Source: Chitinivibrionales bacterium | Lineage (GTDB): Bacteria > Fibrobacterota > Chitinivibrionia > Chitinivibrionales > WJKA01 | Length of the DNA stretch: 64,000 nt | Assembly: GCA_014728295.1 (NCBI GenBank) | Contig: WJLW01000107.1 | Span: 1 to 64,000, forward strand | Reading direction: 5' to 3' | Shown: positions 44,601-57,327 of the stretch, in pieces | Layout of the letters: every line of letters starts with the position of its first letter | Position numbering within the stretch: position 1 is the first letter of the stretch | The notes under the pieces: generated by a model | The model's input: the letters and a program-made list of their open reading frames with translations, nothing else | What the model was told of the DNA's origin: nothing | The model's database searches: none | Program-made: the position numbers and the translations under genes

Positions 44601-47132
44601 ATTGCCGGCCTCAAATCGTATCTGCAATCTCACAAGTCAATAAGCTCCTATGCCGAGAAAGATTTCACCAGCTTCTACGACCCCCTCATATCAAAAGCCA
44701 CGGAATACAAAGAAAGCCTGCAATCGGATAATAACGGGCACGATATAAGCGAATGTGAGCTAATGGCACTAATCGATCATCTTGACATACTCATTTTTGA
44801 TTGCAGCTTGAGCTATTTTGCAGAGCTGCTTGCGGCCTATGTGCAGCGCAGGGAAGCAATACGCGAACTGATCGTATTCGCCAATTTCGTGAAGCGGCAT
44901 CCGGGCATCGAACATCTCGGCGGAGTGCCAAAGGGCGGTACTTTCATCGTCGTGTATGATGAGAAAAAACGGGTCATTGCCGATTTTGCCCTGCCGTATA
45001 TCTGCTGCTCCGATGCGCCGCCGATCAATTATATGGTCGTTGACGAAGCTGCGAAGCTGACGCTGCCCGAAACGATATTCTGCAGCGATTATTCCGGCGA
45101 TGCGCCGCGGTTTGATGCCAGTCCGCAGGGTGGAGAGGTGATCGGGCCGGGAGTCACACTCGATGCCGGCAACTTTGTATTCGATCCGAAAGACGCCGGG
45201 CCGGGAACACATGCGATTCGCTATGAAATTCTCGGGCAGGCCAGGGCATTCCTGCAAGTCACGATTGTCGGGACACCGCAGGCCGGTTTTGATGCCGAAG
45301 TAGTCGAGCGAGTTGCCGAAGGTGTCAGGGTAAAGCTTACTAACACGACTGCGGACGACGGCTATACCTACCGGTGGCTCATGACCCATTCCGCAATGGA
45401 TAAGCCCGTTGAAATTTCAGATAAGCAGCAACCGGGGGAGATGAGAATTCCGGTTGCGGAGGATGTCGCAACAATCACGGTTTTACTGGAAGCAACGAAC
45501 AGCAAACATACGATTGAGTGCATGAATTCGACAGAGCAGGCTATCGAGATCGGGCACTACGTGGAAGGCTCGCTGAGCCTGGAGGGAGGCCGGACAGAGT
45601 TTTGCAACACGCAGCCGGATAAGCTGCCGCAGTTCATGCGGTCGCCAAACGATGCGGTTGTCAAGGGCCCCGGCGTGTCTTTTGATGCCGGTCAAAATGC
45701 CTACCTGCTCGATCCGTCGGTTCCTGCGCCCGGGACGCACACCTTCGAGCTTGAGCTCAACGGCAGTATTCTCGACAGCGCAGAGCTCACCATTCTCGAA
45801 ACGCCGCAACCTCAACTGAAGGCGACACTGCTGAAGCGTTCCGAGAGTTCGGCAAGCATTGGAATCGAGAATCTGAGCTCGGGCGCCGGATTCGAATTCG
45901 AGTACTTCTATCTGCACGAGGATCTGCAATCCCCGCGCAAGCTGGCTGTCTCGGGAACGCCGCTGCAGGCAGAGGCGGCAGTACCTGCAGATATCACTGC
46001 AATAAAGATTATTGTGCGCGGGCTGAACAAAGGCGATGAGATTGTCTGCTCGCAGGAGGCTGCGTTTGATCTCTCCGTCGGAGCAGGGCAACCGCTATCA
46101 GGATCTATCGAGTTAAGCAAAACGGTCTTTTGCAATGGCGGTGTAACGGCCAAACCTCAGTTCAAAATCGATCCGGCCGACGCACAGGTTGTTGGAAATG
46201 GCGTTGAAACATCGGGCGGCACTTTCGTATTCAATCCCAATGGCTTGGACGCAGGAGTCACTACGGTCGCGCTCGAATCCAACGGTGCAGCTCTGGCGAC
46301 ACTCGACATCACGCTCGTTGAAAAGCCCAAACCCGGGCTCAGCGCTACTATCGCCGGACGAACCGAAAAAGAGGTGCTGCTTGATCTGGCCAACTCGACC
46401 AATGATAGTGGGTTCGGGTATCGCTGGCTGATGGATATCGGCGCTGCTACGCCCAAAGAGATATCCGATCGCAAAGATCCGGGGCGTATCTCCGTTGCCG
46501 TGCCGGCCGGCCTCACCGGGGCGAAAATTACACTCATTGCTGAAAATCGGAAATCCGGTATCACCTGTCAAGGAATAAAATCTACGACGGTCGATATCCC
46601 CCCGCCTGCGCAGGGTGGCTCTTTTTCGCTCGGCTCCGATGTGTTCTGTGATGACGACAAGCGCGGCCACCCGTTTGTGTTTACACCGGCACATGCTGAA
46701 ATTAAAGGAAAAGCTGTGCAGAAAACAGCCGATGGATTTGAATTCGTTCCCGCAGAAGCAGGCGCCGGCAGTCACACAATGGAATTGATCGCTGCCGGGG
46801 CCGTGGTTCAGACGATGACCGCTGCCGTGCTGAAAAAACCTCTGCAACCGGAATTTGAAGCATTTGGCGCAGAGCGGCAATCTTCGGGTGTAGCGGTAAA
46901 GGTCAAGCAATTTATTAATGAGCCGGGACTCAGCTACGAATGGTTTCTCATGGATCCTACGAACAACAAACGGTTCGTGGTTTCCAATAAAGAAAATCCC
47001 GGAGAATTGTCTATTCCGTATGGCGGCATACTTTCCAACCAAGACAAAGAATTCACGCTCATGTTGGGCGCCTATCGAGAAAAGAATAAGCAACGCTGCG
47101 AGGTGGTGGCATCCCAGCGGGTAGCTATTTAG
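41664..47132 (+). CDS. Giant fibre-like eCIS protein with Ig-type repeats
   Basis: 1822 residues from ATG 41664 (GGAAG upstream; the frame continues back but lies inside the previous gene). Residues 1 to about 520: a domain resembling a baseplate-attached part (YPIFEKDQVLTAKQLNDV, TRAVGIGIICGFEVSKD). About 522-755: two carboxypeptidase-regulatory-like beta domains (FEFKDVKPGKYTLVGIASPG; FVLEGIPAGDYSLIVFGRG). A Gly/Met-rich hinge follows (GGGGGGGMHVNFPMMHV). About 1130-1822: four tandem Ig-like units of about 175 residues, each starting Phe-Cys (FCSDYS, FCNTQP, FCNGGV, FCDDDK). It probably acts as tail fibre or receptor-binding arm; that role is inference from position and repeats. Confidence 0.8.
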   Translation: MKKISTYPIFEKDQVLTAKQLNDVHAFLDQQDRLTRTRAVGIGIICGFEVSKDKQGGRFKGLRISQGCGITSKGYVIPLDATTYPFQRSFKHSYFKDLEVTELLEDNAAGDAHMLGESYADDKIVVLFLELFDRDLRTCTGSDCDEKGRQIEYLVRPVLVDKNDIRELVAVKPRYAQRRKLRRFAVPRCVQDLAVHLSRIDSEQALVRHYSHLIEEFDLKRFAQALEDCFDAYQPYLDIPSNPFSNSDLIAAVKKFNKASGTIQYVYDFLKDLVDAYHAFITEAEALRQACMPDEKLFPQHLLLGGVGASSYDLASIERTGWIASPAHNATEQSNRKVKSLFARLQAMYTEFDIGTFDTAIITPGSDRESELGHRAIPYYYPVTKNSNVLTNWNFELLKAEKAYLNYSYHADRYPFADTPDFIRRPIEYALDKFPFFRIEGHINQPWPYVFKELKNHIQRCNLPFKLLGLRVDTAAQEDIPDRADFADYEALYDQLRLNLICKLDNVDAFLARPGSSQTPQKPTIVKGNVSVSKRITGVSKIDVAILDIEYKKFLTLRDPVENLRKIDIVAREALRTSGNFEFKDVKPGKYTLVGIASPGFKVAAPSTAYYEAVEASVINGKTLDVGEIKIDLSSPNTADKAGIARKTAGRSGALGGTVVDAQKKGISQAVVGLAPPSIKTLEQYQKSLRTPTAGKGAPLTQTASDGSFVLEGIPAGDYSLIVFGRGNEFVARSVSAQSGAVKDLGVIELTSGKSVTDGSLQGSGSTTGEKVLVGGHRSSAGSSHKTPENVLRLMSGGGGGGGMHVNFPMMHVAGGSSGSSTDKPAMEENMMMVVEEEPKEMALYESTNDDAGNIAMIKDFAVDKLASSTGTVRAGNAGSAGSESIAYNAGLTNDFITDIVTNYAIGVQPQYDKPQQGNQVAEFLDKELGVGGANSIYEAWKYGKGTYGALEIARLAEDYGIKIDVINTIQYPTQIESRIAGLKSYLQSHKSISSYAEKDFTSFYDPLISKATEYKESLQSDNNGHDISECELMALIDHLDILIFDCSLSYFAELLAAYVQRREAIRELIVFANFVKRHPGIEHLGGVPKGGTFIVVYDEKKRVIADFALPYICCSDAPPINYMVVDEAAKLTLPETIFCSDYSGDAPRFDASPQGGEVIGPGVTLDAGNFVFDPKDAGPGTHAIRYEILGQARAFLQVTIVGTPQAGFDAEVVERVAEGVRVKLTNTTADDGYTYRWLMTHSAMDKPVEISDKQQPGEMRIPVAEDVATITVLLEATNSKHTIECMNSTEQAIEIGHYVEGSLSLEGGRTEFCNTQPDKLPQFMRSPNDAVVKGPGVSFDAGQNAYLLDPSVPAPGTHTFELELNGSILDSAELTILETPQPQLKATLLKRSESSASIGIENLSSGAGFEFEYFYLHEDLQSPRKLAVSGTPLQAEAAVPADITAIKIIVRGLNKGDEIVCSQEAAFDLSVGAGQPLSGSIELSKTVFCNGGVTAKPQFKIDPADAQVVGNGVETSGGTFVFNPNGLDAGVTTVALESNGAALATLDITLVEKPKPGLSATIAGRTEKEVLLDLANSTNDSGFGYRWLMDIGAATPKEISDRKDPGRISVAVPAGLTGAKITLIAENRKSGITCQGIKSTTVDIPPPAQGGSFSLGSDVFCDDDKRGHPFVFTPAHAEIKGKAVQKTADGFEFVPAEAGAGSHTMELIAAGAVVQTMTAAVLKKPLQPEFEAFGAERQSSGVAVKVKQFINEPGLSYEWFLMDPTNNKRFVVSNKENPGELSIPYGGILSNQDKEFTLMLGAYREKNKQRCEVVASQRVAI

Positions 47133-47185
47133 AAACGCGAGCTGCTTAATTTGATGAGCATGTCATGTAAAGGTTGAACGAAAAT

Positions 47186-48904
47186 ATGCAGCATCACGTA
47201 ATCAAACAAAGCATCCTTAATTTTTTGCTGGAACACCGGTCCGGCGCATTTGATTTGCAGGAGCGTTTCAGCAGGCTGCATGAGGAGAGAATTGTACCGA
47301 TTCTGGATGAGATATGCACTAAAAATTGCGCGCCTGACGACTACATTAAAATTGACAGGCTGGAAATCGATCTGGGTACGATTTCATCGATGGATTTCGA
47401 AGAGGAACTGGAACAGGCCATTACGCGCACATTCGAGGAGCGCCTCAGAGACCGGATTGATTCGGTCAGACTCCTGCCGCGCACACGTTCCGCCGAAGCA
47501 TCCCCCGCCGTTGACCTGACCTTTGGCACCGGTTCCGATGATGCACGCGCGGATGAGATTGAGGATGCATCCGTACGGGCGCTCAAGCTGGTGGAGCATT
47601 TTCTGAAATACGGAACCTTGCCGTGGTGGGCTCCGGAAGACAGCGCCTATCACCTGGATGAAGTGCTGGACGAATGCGTTAATCGTAGCGCACATGACAC
47701 TGCGCATATGCTGCGCGAAGCGATGCGTTTCTCATCCTGCAGGCAGCGGTTGATACTGCAATTCAGCAATGCATCGATGAGCGCCGTGGTGAGGTTGCTT
47801 GCATCCGGGCCGGTCAGGGCGATCGTCGCGCTCGCATTGGAGGTGACGGGAAACCGCGTGCTGAGTCCTGCAGGATTTTCGCCCCCGCAGCGTGTGCTCC
47901 TCGCCGAAGCAATAAATCGAGACTTGCTCGATGCGCTTGCCGGTCAACAAGAGTCACAAACCATCATTGCCGAGGCATGCAGGATTGTGAGCCGACACGT
48001 TGCATACCATAGCGATACTACCGTTGGAGAAACGGTCCCGGCCCTGCATGAGCAGCTCGCCTCATCGCCGCTGAGTGCTTCTCTTAAAAGGCAAATCACT
48101 GCCGGATTGGAGCTGGTCCAGGCAGCACAGGATGCATCGTCGACGCTTGATAGTAACCTGCAGGAGGTAGTCAGGCAATCTGAACGAAAATCCGGCGAAG
48201 AAGCCCGCCGCACCAGCCAGGATGCCCAAAGCGATGACGTGGCTTCGAGCAGCCGGAACAAAGATTTACTCTGGCCCGGCGGGCAGAATCAATCAGAATC
48301 TCTGCATGCAGCTACCGAAAAAAAGCGCCCTTTAAGCCAAATGCTCGAGGATTACGCGCACGGCGCGCGGCCGGCGGCGCCGGAAAGTGAGCCGATTGCC
48401 GAACCTGACGAAATGTATCTGCGCAACGCCGGCCTCGTTTTGCTCTGGCCCTACCTTTCTTCATTATTCGAAAGGTGCGGGTATCTGGAAGGCACGCAAT
48501 TCAAAGATGCCGAATCCACCGTGCGCGCCATGCACCTGTTGCACTTTGCGGCAACCGGGGCCCAGGAGCCGGTTGAATCGGAGCTTGCACTCAACAAATT
48601 GTTGTGCAATTGGCATGAGAGCCGTCCGGTACCCAAGCGACTCGAATTGAGCGATGTTGCAAAATCGGAAACGGAGGATTTGCTGAAAGCTGCCATAGAC
48701 AACTGGTCTGCGCTCAAATCGACTTCGGTGGACGGGCTCAGAACATCATTTTTGCAGCGCAACGGAATTGCTCAGAAAAAAGATGCCGGCCGGCTTGTTC
48801 GCGTCGAGCGTAAAAGCTACGATATGCTCCTGGAAAAACTTCCCTGGGGCATGTCGATAATTACGCTCCCCTGGCTTGAAGGGATAATCCATGTCGAATG
48901 GTAG
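47186..48904 (+). CDS. eCIS tape measure protein
   Basis: 572 residues from ATG 47186 (AAAGG 12 bases upstream; a TTG at 47174 is too near that site). The N-terminus matches the contractile injection system tape-measure family: HHVIKQSILNFLLEHRSGAF, LQERFSRLHEERIVPILDEI, IKIDRLEIDLGTISSMDFEE. The middle is helical and polar, and the C-terminus has ENRAGLVLLWPYLSSLFERCG-type conserved text, here NAGLVLLWPYLSSLFERCGY, and PWGMSIITLPWLEG. It sets trunk length. Confidence 0.88.
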   Translation: MQHHVIKQSILNFLLEHRSGAFDLQERFSRLHEERIVPILDEICTKNCAPDDYIKIDRLEIDLGTISSMDFEEELEQAITRTFEERLRDRIDSVRLLPRTRSAEASPAVDLTFGTGSDDARADEIEDASVRALKLVEHFLKYGTLPWWAPEDSAYHLDEVLDECVNRSAHDTAHMLREAMRFSSCRQRLILQFSNASMSAVVRLLASGPVRAIVALALEVTGNRVLSPAGFSPPQRVLLAEAINRDLLDALAGQQESQTIIAEACRIVSRHVAYHSDTTVGETVPALHEQLASSPLSASLKRQITAGLELVQAAQDASSTLDSNLQEVVRQSERKSGEEARRTSQDAQSDDVASSSRNKDLLWPGGQNQSESLHAATEKKRPLSQMLEDYAHGARPAAPESEPIAEPDEMYLRNAGLVLLWPYLSSLFERCGYLEGTQFKDAESTVRAMHLLHFAATGAQEPVESELALNKLLCNWHESRPVPKRLELSDVAKSETEDLLKAAIDNWSALKSTSVDGLRTSFLQRNGIAQKKDAGRLVRVERKSYDMLLEKLPWGMSIITLPWLEGIIHVEW

Positions 48905-49030
48905 CAGCACCGCACGAGCAAAGCTGCCGGCCCATGCAACCTACGCAAATGTGCTGCAGACACGCCCCAATCTTCTTTGCGCTCTGTGCGCCCCTCTGCG
49001 TCTCAGTGTTCTCGCCCCGGAGCTGCGCAC
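48905..49030. other. Short spacer before the ATPase gene
   Basis: 126 bp with no gene. It contains a low-complexity stretch (TTCTTTGCGCTCTGTGCGCC and following) of a kind that recurs between genes in various bacterial genomes. No terminator seen. Confidence 0.3.
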
Positions 49031-50377
49031 ATGACCAAGCACCTCAACGCCCAAACCCTCAATGCCGAGCTTGACTGGTTCTACCGCATACTCGACACCC
49101 GCTTCAAGCTTTACTTCGGACACGAGTGCGCCTACCGCGACGTCGTCGACGTTGCCCCACCCCCGCTCGAGCACGTGCAGTCAGCCTATGCGCAATTCGT
49201 AAAGCAGCACGATTTCGGTGCTCACGAGCGGATCGTATTCGTATTGAGCCTGATTCCGCATATCCGCCCGCAACTGCTCGATATGTTTTTTGCCAAAAAT
49301 GCCACCTACGACCGGCCATTTACCGAGTTTGGGGGGTACTTTTCCTCAAACGGTCAATCGATTTTTTTGCCGACGGCCGAGACGGCGCTTTTCATTCTCG
49401 CCGGCGGCAATCTTGGCCGGCGCCTCTCCTATAACTACCTTTTCGAAGCCGACCATACCTTTGTGAACAGAAACATCCTGCGTTTCGACCGCATAAACCA
49501 CTTTCATCCCTATCTGTCGGGAACGTTGCATTTGTCAAAAGAGATTCTGAACCTCGTCACCACCGGAAATATGGGGAGACCGGTTTTTGGAGCTGAATTT
49601 CCGGCAAAACGAATCGACACCGAATTCGACTGGGATGATCTCGTGCTTAATCCGCATTCGCTGAAACAGGTGCTTGAAATAAAGGCCTGGGTAGAATTCG
49701 GCGACCGGGTGCTCAATGAGATGGAGTTGAAGAAGAAACTCAAACCGGGATATCGCAGCCTCTTTTACGGACCGTCGGGTACCGGCAAAACGCTGGCGGC
49801 ATCGTTGCTGGGCAAAGTATCGCAGCGTGATGTTTACCGGATTGATTTGTCGATGGTTATCAGCAAATATATTGGCGAGACCGAGAAGAATCTGGAAAAG
49901 ATCTTTTCGCAGGCCGAGCACCGGGATTGGATTCTGTTTTTCGACGAGGCGGACGCACTGTTCGGCAAGCGTACGCAGATCAGCGACGCCCATGACCGTT
50001 TTGCCAATCAGGAAATTGCTTATTTACTTCAGCGAGTCGAGGATTATGACGGGGTGGTGATCCTTGCGTCGAATATGCGCTCCAACCTCGATGAAGCATT
50101 CGCCCGGCGATTTCAGTCGATAATACATTTCCCGATGCCCGGCGAGCAGGAGCGTCTGCGCCTCTGGCAAAATTCGTTTTCACACAAAACACCACTGCAA
50201 AGAAATGTCGATTTGATGCAGATAGCTGCGAAGTACGAAGTGTCGGGCGGAACAATAATGAACATCGTGCGCTACACGACGTTGATGGCGGTTTCGAAAA
50301 ATCGCCTGTTCATAGCCAAAGAAGACCTGATCGAAGGCATCCGCCGCGAGTTCCATAAGGAAGGCAAAACGCTTTAG
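49031..50377 (+). CDS. AAA+ ATPase of the eCIS (Afp15/Pvc15-like)
   Basis: 448 residues from ATG 49031; the frame opens earlier but lacks family text. An N-terminal domain (HLNAQTLNAELDWFYRILDT) precedes a single AAA+ module with Walker A GPSGTGKT (about 247), Walker B WILFFDEADALFG (about 300), and the arginine finger ARRFQ. The family is required for particle assembly or stability and cargo loading in characterised eCIS, without being part of the mature particle. It ends 29 bp before the DUF4157 gene. Confidence 0.93.
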   Translation: MTKHLNAQTLNAELDWFYRILDTRFKLYFGHECAYRDVVDVAPPPLEHVQSAYAQFVKQHDFGAHERIVFVLSLIPHIRPQLLDMFFAKNATYDRPFTEFGGYFSSNGQSIFLPTAETALFILAGGNLGRRLSYNYLFEADHTFVNRNILRFDRINHFHPYLSGTLHLSKEILNLVTTGNMGRPVFGAEFPAKRIDTEFDWDDLVLNPHSLKQVLEIKAWVEFGDRVLNEMELKKKLKPGYRSLFYGPSGTGKTLAASLLGKVSQRDVYRIDLSMVISKYIGETEKNLEKIFSQAEHRDWILFFDEADALFGKRTQISDAHDRFANQEIAYLLQRVEDYDGVVILASNMRSNLDEAFARRFQSIIHFPMPGEQERLRLWQNSFSHKTPLQRNVDLMQIAAKYEVSGGTIMNIVRYTTLMAVSKNRLFIAKEDLIEGIRREFHKEGKTL

Positions 50378-50406
50378 CAACCAGACAAAAGAGCCGGACG
50401 ATTTCA

Positions 50407-55056
<4,650 letters not shown>

Positions 55057-55141
55057 TGCAGGAAAGGGGCCTAAAGGCACGCGCATTCAGAATCTGAAAT
55101 GGTTTTCGCAACAATAGCGCAAATGCTTCGGGCAAAACCGC

Positions 55142-57103
55142 CTAAGGGCCGGCCGGCCAGTTCATTCGTGCAATAACCTCTTTGACATAGGCGGAAATCT
55201 TGTTGCTGATCCGGCGGGATGTTCCCGTCTGCCCCTTTGACACGTGCACCTGCCAGTAAAGCTGCTTGAGATGCTCGGCGCCTATTTGCTTGAACAAAAT
55301 CTCCCTTGCCAGCCAGTGCAGGCACTTCTCCCCGGATGTGTGATTGTAAAGCAACTCGCCGGTCGCCGTTTTGTACAATACAAACAGTGATTTGATGCCG
55401 TGCGCCCATTCGGGATCGTCCCCGTTGGGGATGATATACAGTTGTGTAACATGGTTGGCGCCGAGAACATCGGCTACCGAGACCTCATTGTCCTGATCAA
55501 ACCGGAAAAACGGCGTTATGCTTTTAATGAGATTGATCGCTTCATTAGCGGTGAGTTTTGATCTGCCCTTGATACGGATCTGCTGCGAGCCGGTATAGAA
55601 TTTATTCAGACAGCACCAGGCAAGCGCAACCATCGGATCGGTGTGATAGCGGACAATCTGGTTTTCGGTGCTGGTAATGCCGCTCATACGCAGCATGATA
55701 CTCCAGCCGCAGGCAATGCCGTGGTCGGTCTCCTCCTTCAGCTCGATTGAAATGATGTGTCGCAGCGGAAACAGCTCGAGTTCGAAGGGTATTTTATTGT
55801 GCTTGTGCTCGAAAACGCTCAGCAGCTTCTTGCCGGCCACCGTCAGGTCGCGATCGGAGATAAGTGCCTGAACATGTAACGTGCGCTCCCGCACCGCCTT
55901 GTACGTATTCAGCAGAAAATCGACAATGCGTTTCTGAAAGTCTTCCCGCTCGTAAATATGCCAGTCGTAAACATTTGCCGCGCGATGAATCTGCTTTGCA
56001 TCCCACCCCCAGCGCTGCGCGGTGTGAATGAAGAATTGCGTACGCGCTTTGTGCTCGCGGGCGGCGATGCCGACAGAGGGCAGCAGATTGCGAATGATGA
56101 ATGATTCTTCCATCAGGCGCCTGTTTTCAGCATTGCCGAGGTTGGTGTAAAACTCCCTGAGCGTCTCGAGCATGAACAGGTAAGGATCTGCCATGTCAAC
56201 CGGCGATGAGCTTTGCAGCGACTTTTTGAATTGTTCGCACAGCGGCGGTTCGGAGACCTCGTTGTGACTGTACATGTCAAGCAAGGCCATTTTGAGCACG
56301 GATTTGAACGGCGAACGCAATCCTTTGAGCAGATGCCAGACTACCGCCCCGACGAATTCGGACTGGTTGATGGTACTGACGTTACCCAGGTCAATGTATT
56401 GCTCGTGCTCGAATGCATTATGAAAGCGCAGGGTCGTGATATTTTTATCATACGCCGAATCCGGTATTCCCGCAGGCATCAGCCAGTACCAGGGGATTTT
56501 GCCCTGCAAAAATATGCCGGTGCGATAGAATTCATCTTTGAGCAATTTGCCCAGTGCGCTGCCGCACGACTCTTTGTCAAGTTCGCCATACTGCTCCCGG
56601 CGGATGCTGTTGATGTCGGTGACAAAGAAATGGATTTCCAGGCCGGCCCTCTCCATGGCCCACTGCTCGATGGTGCGCAGCTTTTGCTGCAGCAGATCCA
56701 TTTCGTCAAGACTCACGCGCGCGGTCTCCATGCCGACCCAGAAGTCAAGATCGCTGGTTTCGTTGAATGCAATCGATCCCGCCGATCCCATCACCGCCAG
56801 AAAGACAATCGGCAACTTCGGTTTGGCTTTGCTTCTGATTTCGAATGCGGGAAAATGGCCCATGACCAGTGCTTTGAGCTGGGGTGTATATTCGAAACAG
56901 GTGATCCCGGCGGGCACTACTTCAAAGGGCCGATTGCCCGGCAGCACATGACTGTCTTCGTGCAAAAGAACCGGCAGCAGGTCGAAAATATTGCGCTTGC
57001 GCTCGCTCAGGTACTCCCGGAGATAATCTATTCGATGACGGTTGTAGCGTCGAAAGATATCCGCATTTCGCGCAACGGTCGCCAGCAGGATGTCGGTTTG
57101 CAT
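55142..57103 (-). CDS. cyaA: Class I adenylate cyclase
   Basis: 653 residues from ATG 57103, where the family text begins (NADIFRRYNRHRIDYLREYL); the frame upstream overlaps the divergent barrel gene. It makes cAMP from ATP. It aligns by eye with the enterobacterial CyaA catalytic half: LLPVLLHEDSHVLPG, VMGSAGSIAFNETSDLDFWV (nucleotidyltransferase GS...DxD core, about 103-121), EIHFFVTDINSIRREQYGEL, ESCGSALGKLLKDEFYRTGI, LGNVSTINQSEFVGAVVWHL. A shorter C-terminal part differs from the E. coli regulatory half. It is convergent with the eCIS operon, 85 bp from the effector stop. No crp gene is in the window. Confidence 0.85.
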   Translation of the reverse strand: MQTDILLATVARNADIFRRYNRHRIDYLREYLSERKRNIFDLLPVLLHEDSHVLPGNRPFEVVPAGITCFEYTPQLKALVMGHFPAFEIRSKAKPKLPIVFLAVMGSAGSIAFNETSDLDFWVGMETARVSLDEMDLLQQKLRTIEQWAMERAGLEIHFFVTDINSIRREQYGELDKESCGSALGKLLKDEFYRTGIFLQGKIPWYWLMPAGIPDSAYDKNITTLRFHNAFEHEQYIDLGNVSTINQSEFVGAVVWHLLKGLRSPFKSVLKMALLDMYSHNEVSEPPLCEQFKKSLQSSSPVDMADPYLFMLETLREFYTNLGNAENRRLMEESFIIRNLLPSVGIAAREHKARTQFFIHTAQRWGWDAKQIHRAANVYDWHIYEREDFQKRIVDFLLNTYKAVRERTLHVQALISDRDLTVAGKKLLSVFEHKHNKIPFELELFPLRHIISIELKEETDHGIACGWSIMLRMSGITSTENQIVRYHTDPMVALAWCCLNKFYTGSQQIRIKGRSKLTANEAINLIKSITPFFRFDQDNEVSVADVLGANHVTQLYIIPNGDDPEWAHGIKSLFVLYKTATGELLYNHTSGEKCLHWLAREILFKQIGAEHLKQLYWQVHVSKGQTGTSRRISNKISAYVKEVIARMNWPAGP

Positions 57104-57327
57104 GGGAGCTTTCCGGGCCGGGAGTGGAATGAGCGCTCTTTGCTCTCTATTATACGGTTCAGGGCGCGATGTAGACAATTTGACCCGCCGTTCGGATAAG
57201 CTCGGCGGTGAAATCGGGCAAGCTACCAGACTGCCGGCATATTCCGGGCCGGGATTTTTTTCTAAGAGGCGCATCAATTATTTCGGTAGTACTGCGTAAT
57301 CTTTCTCCTGTCGGGCTGTTCATCTTA

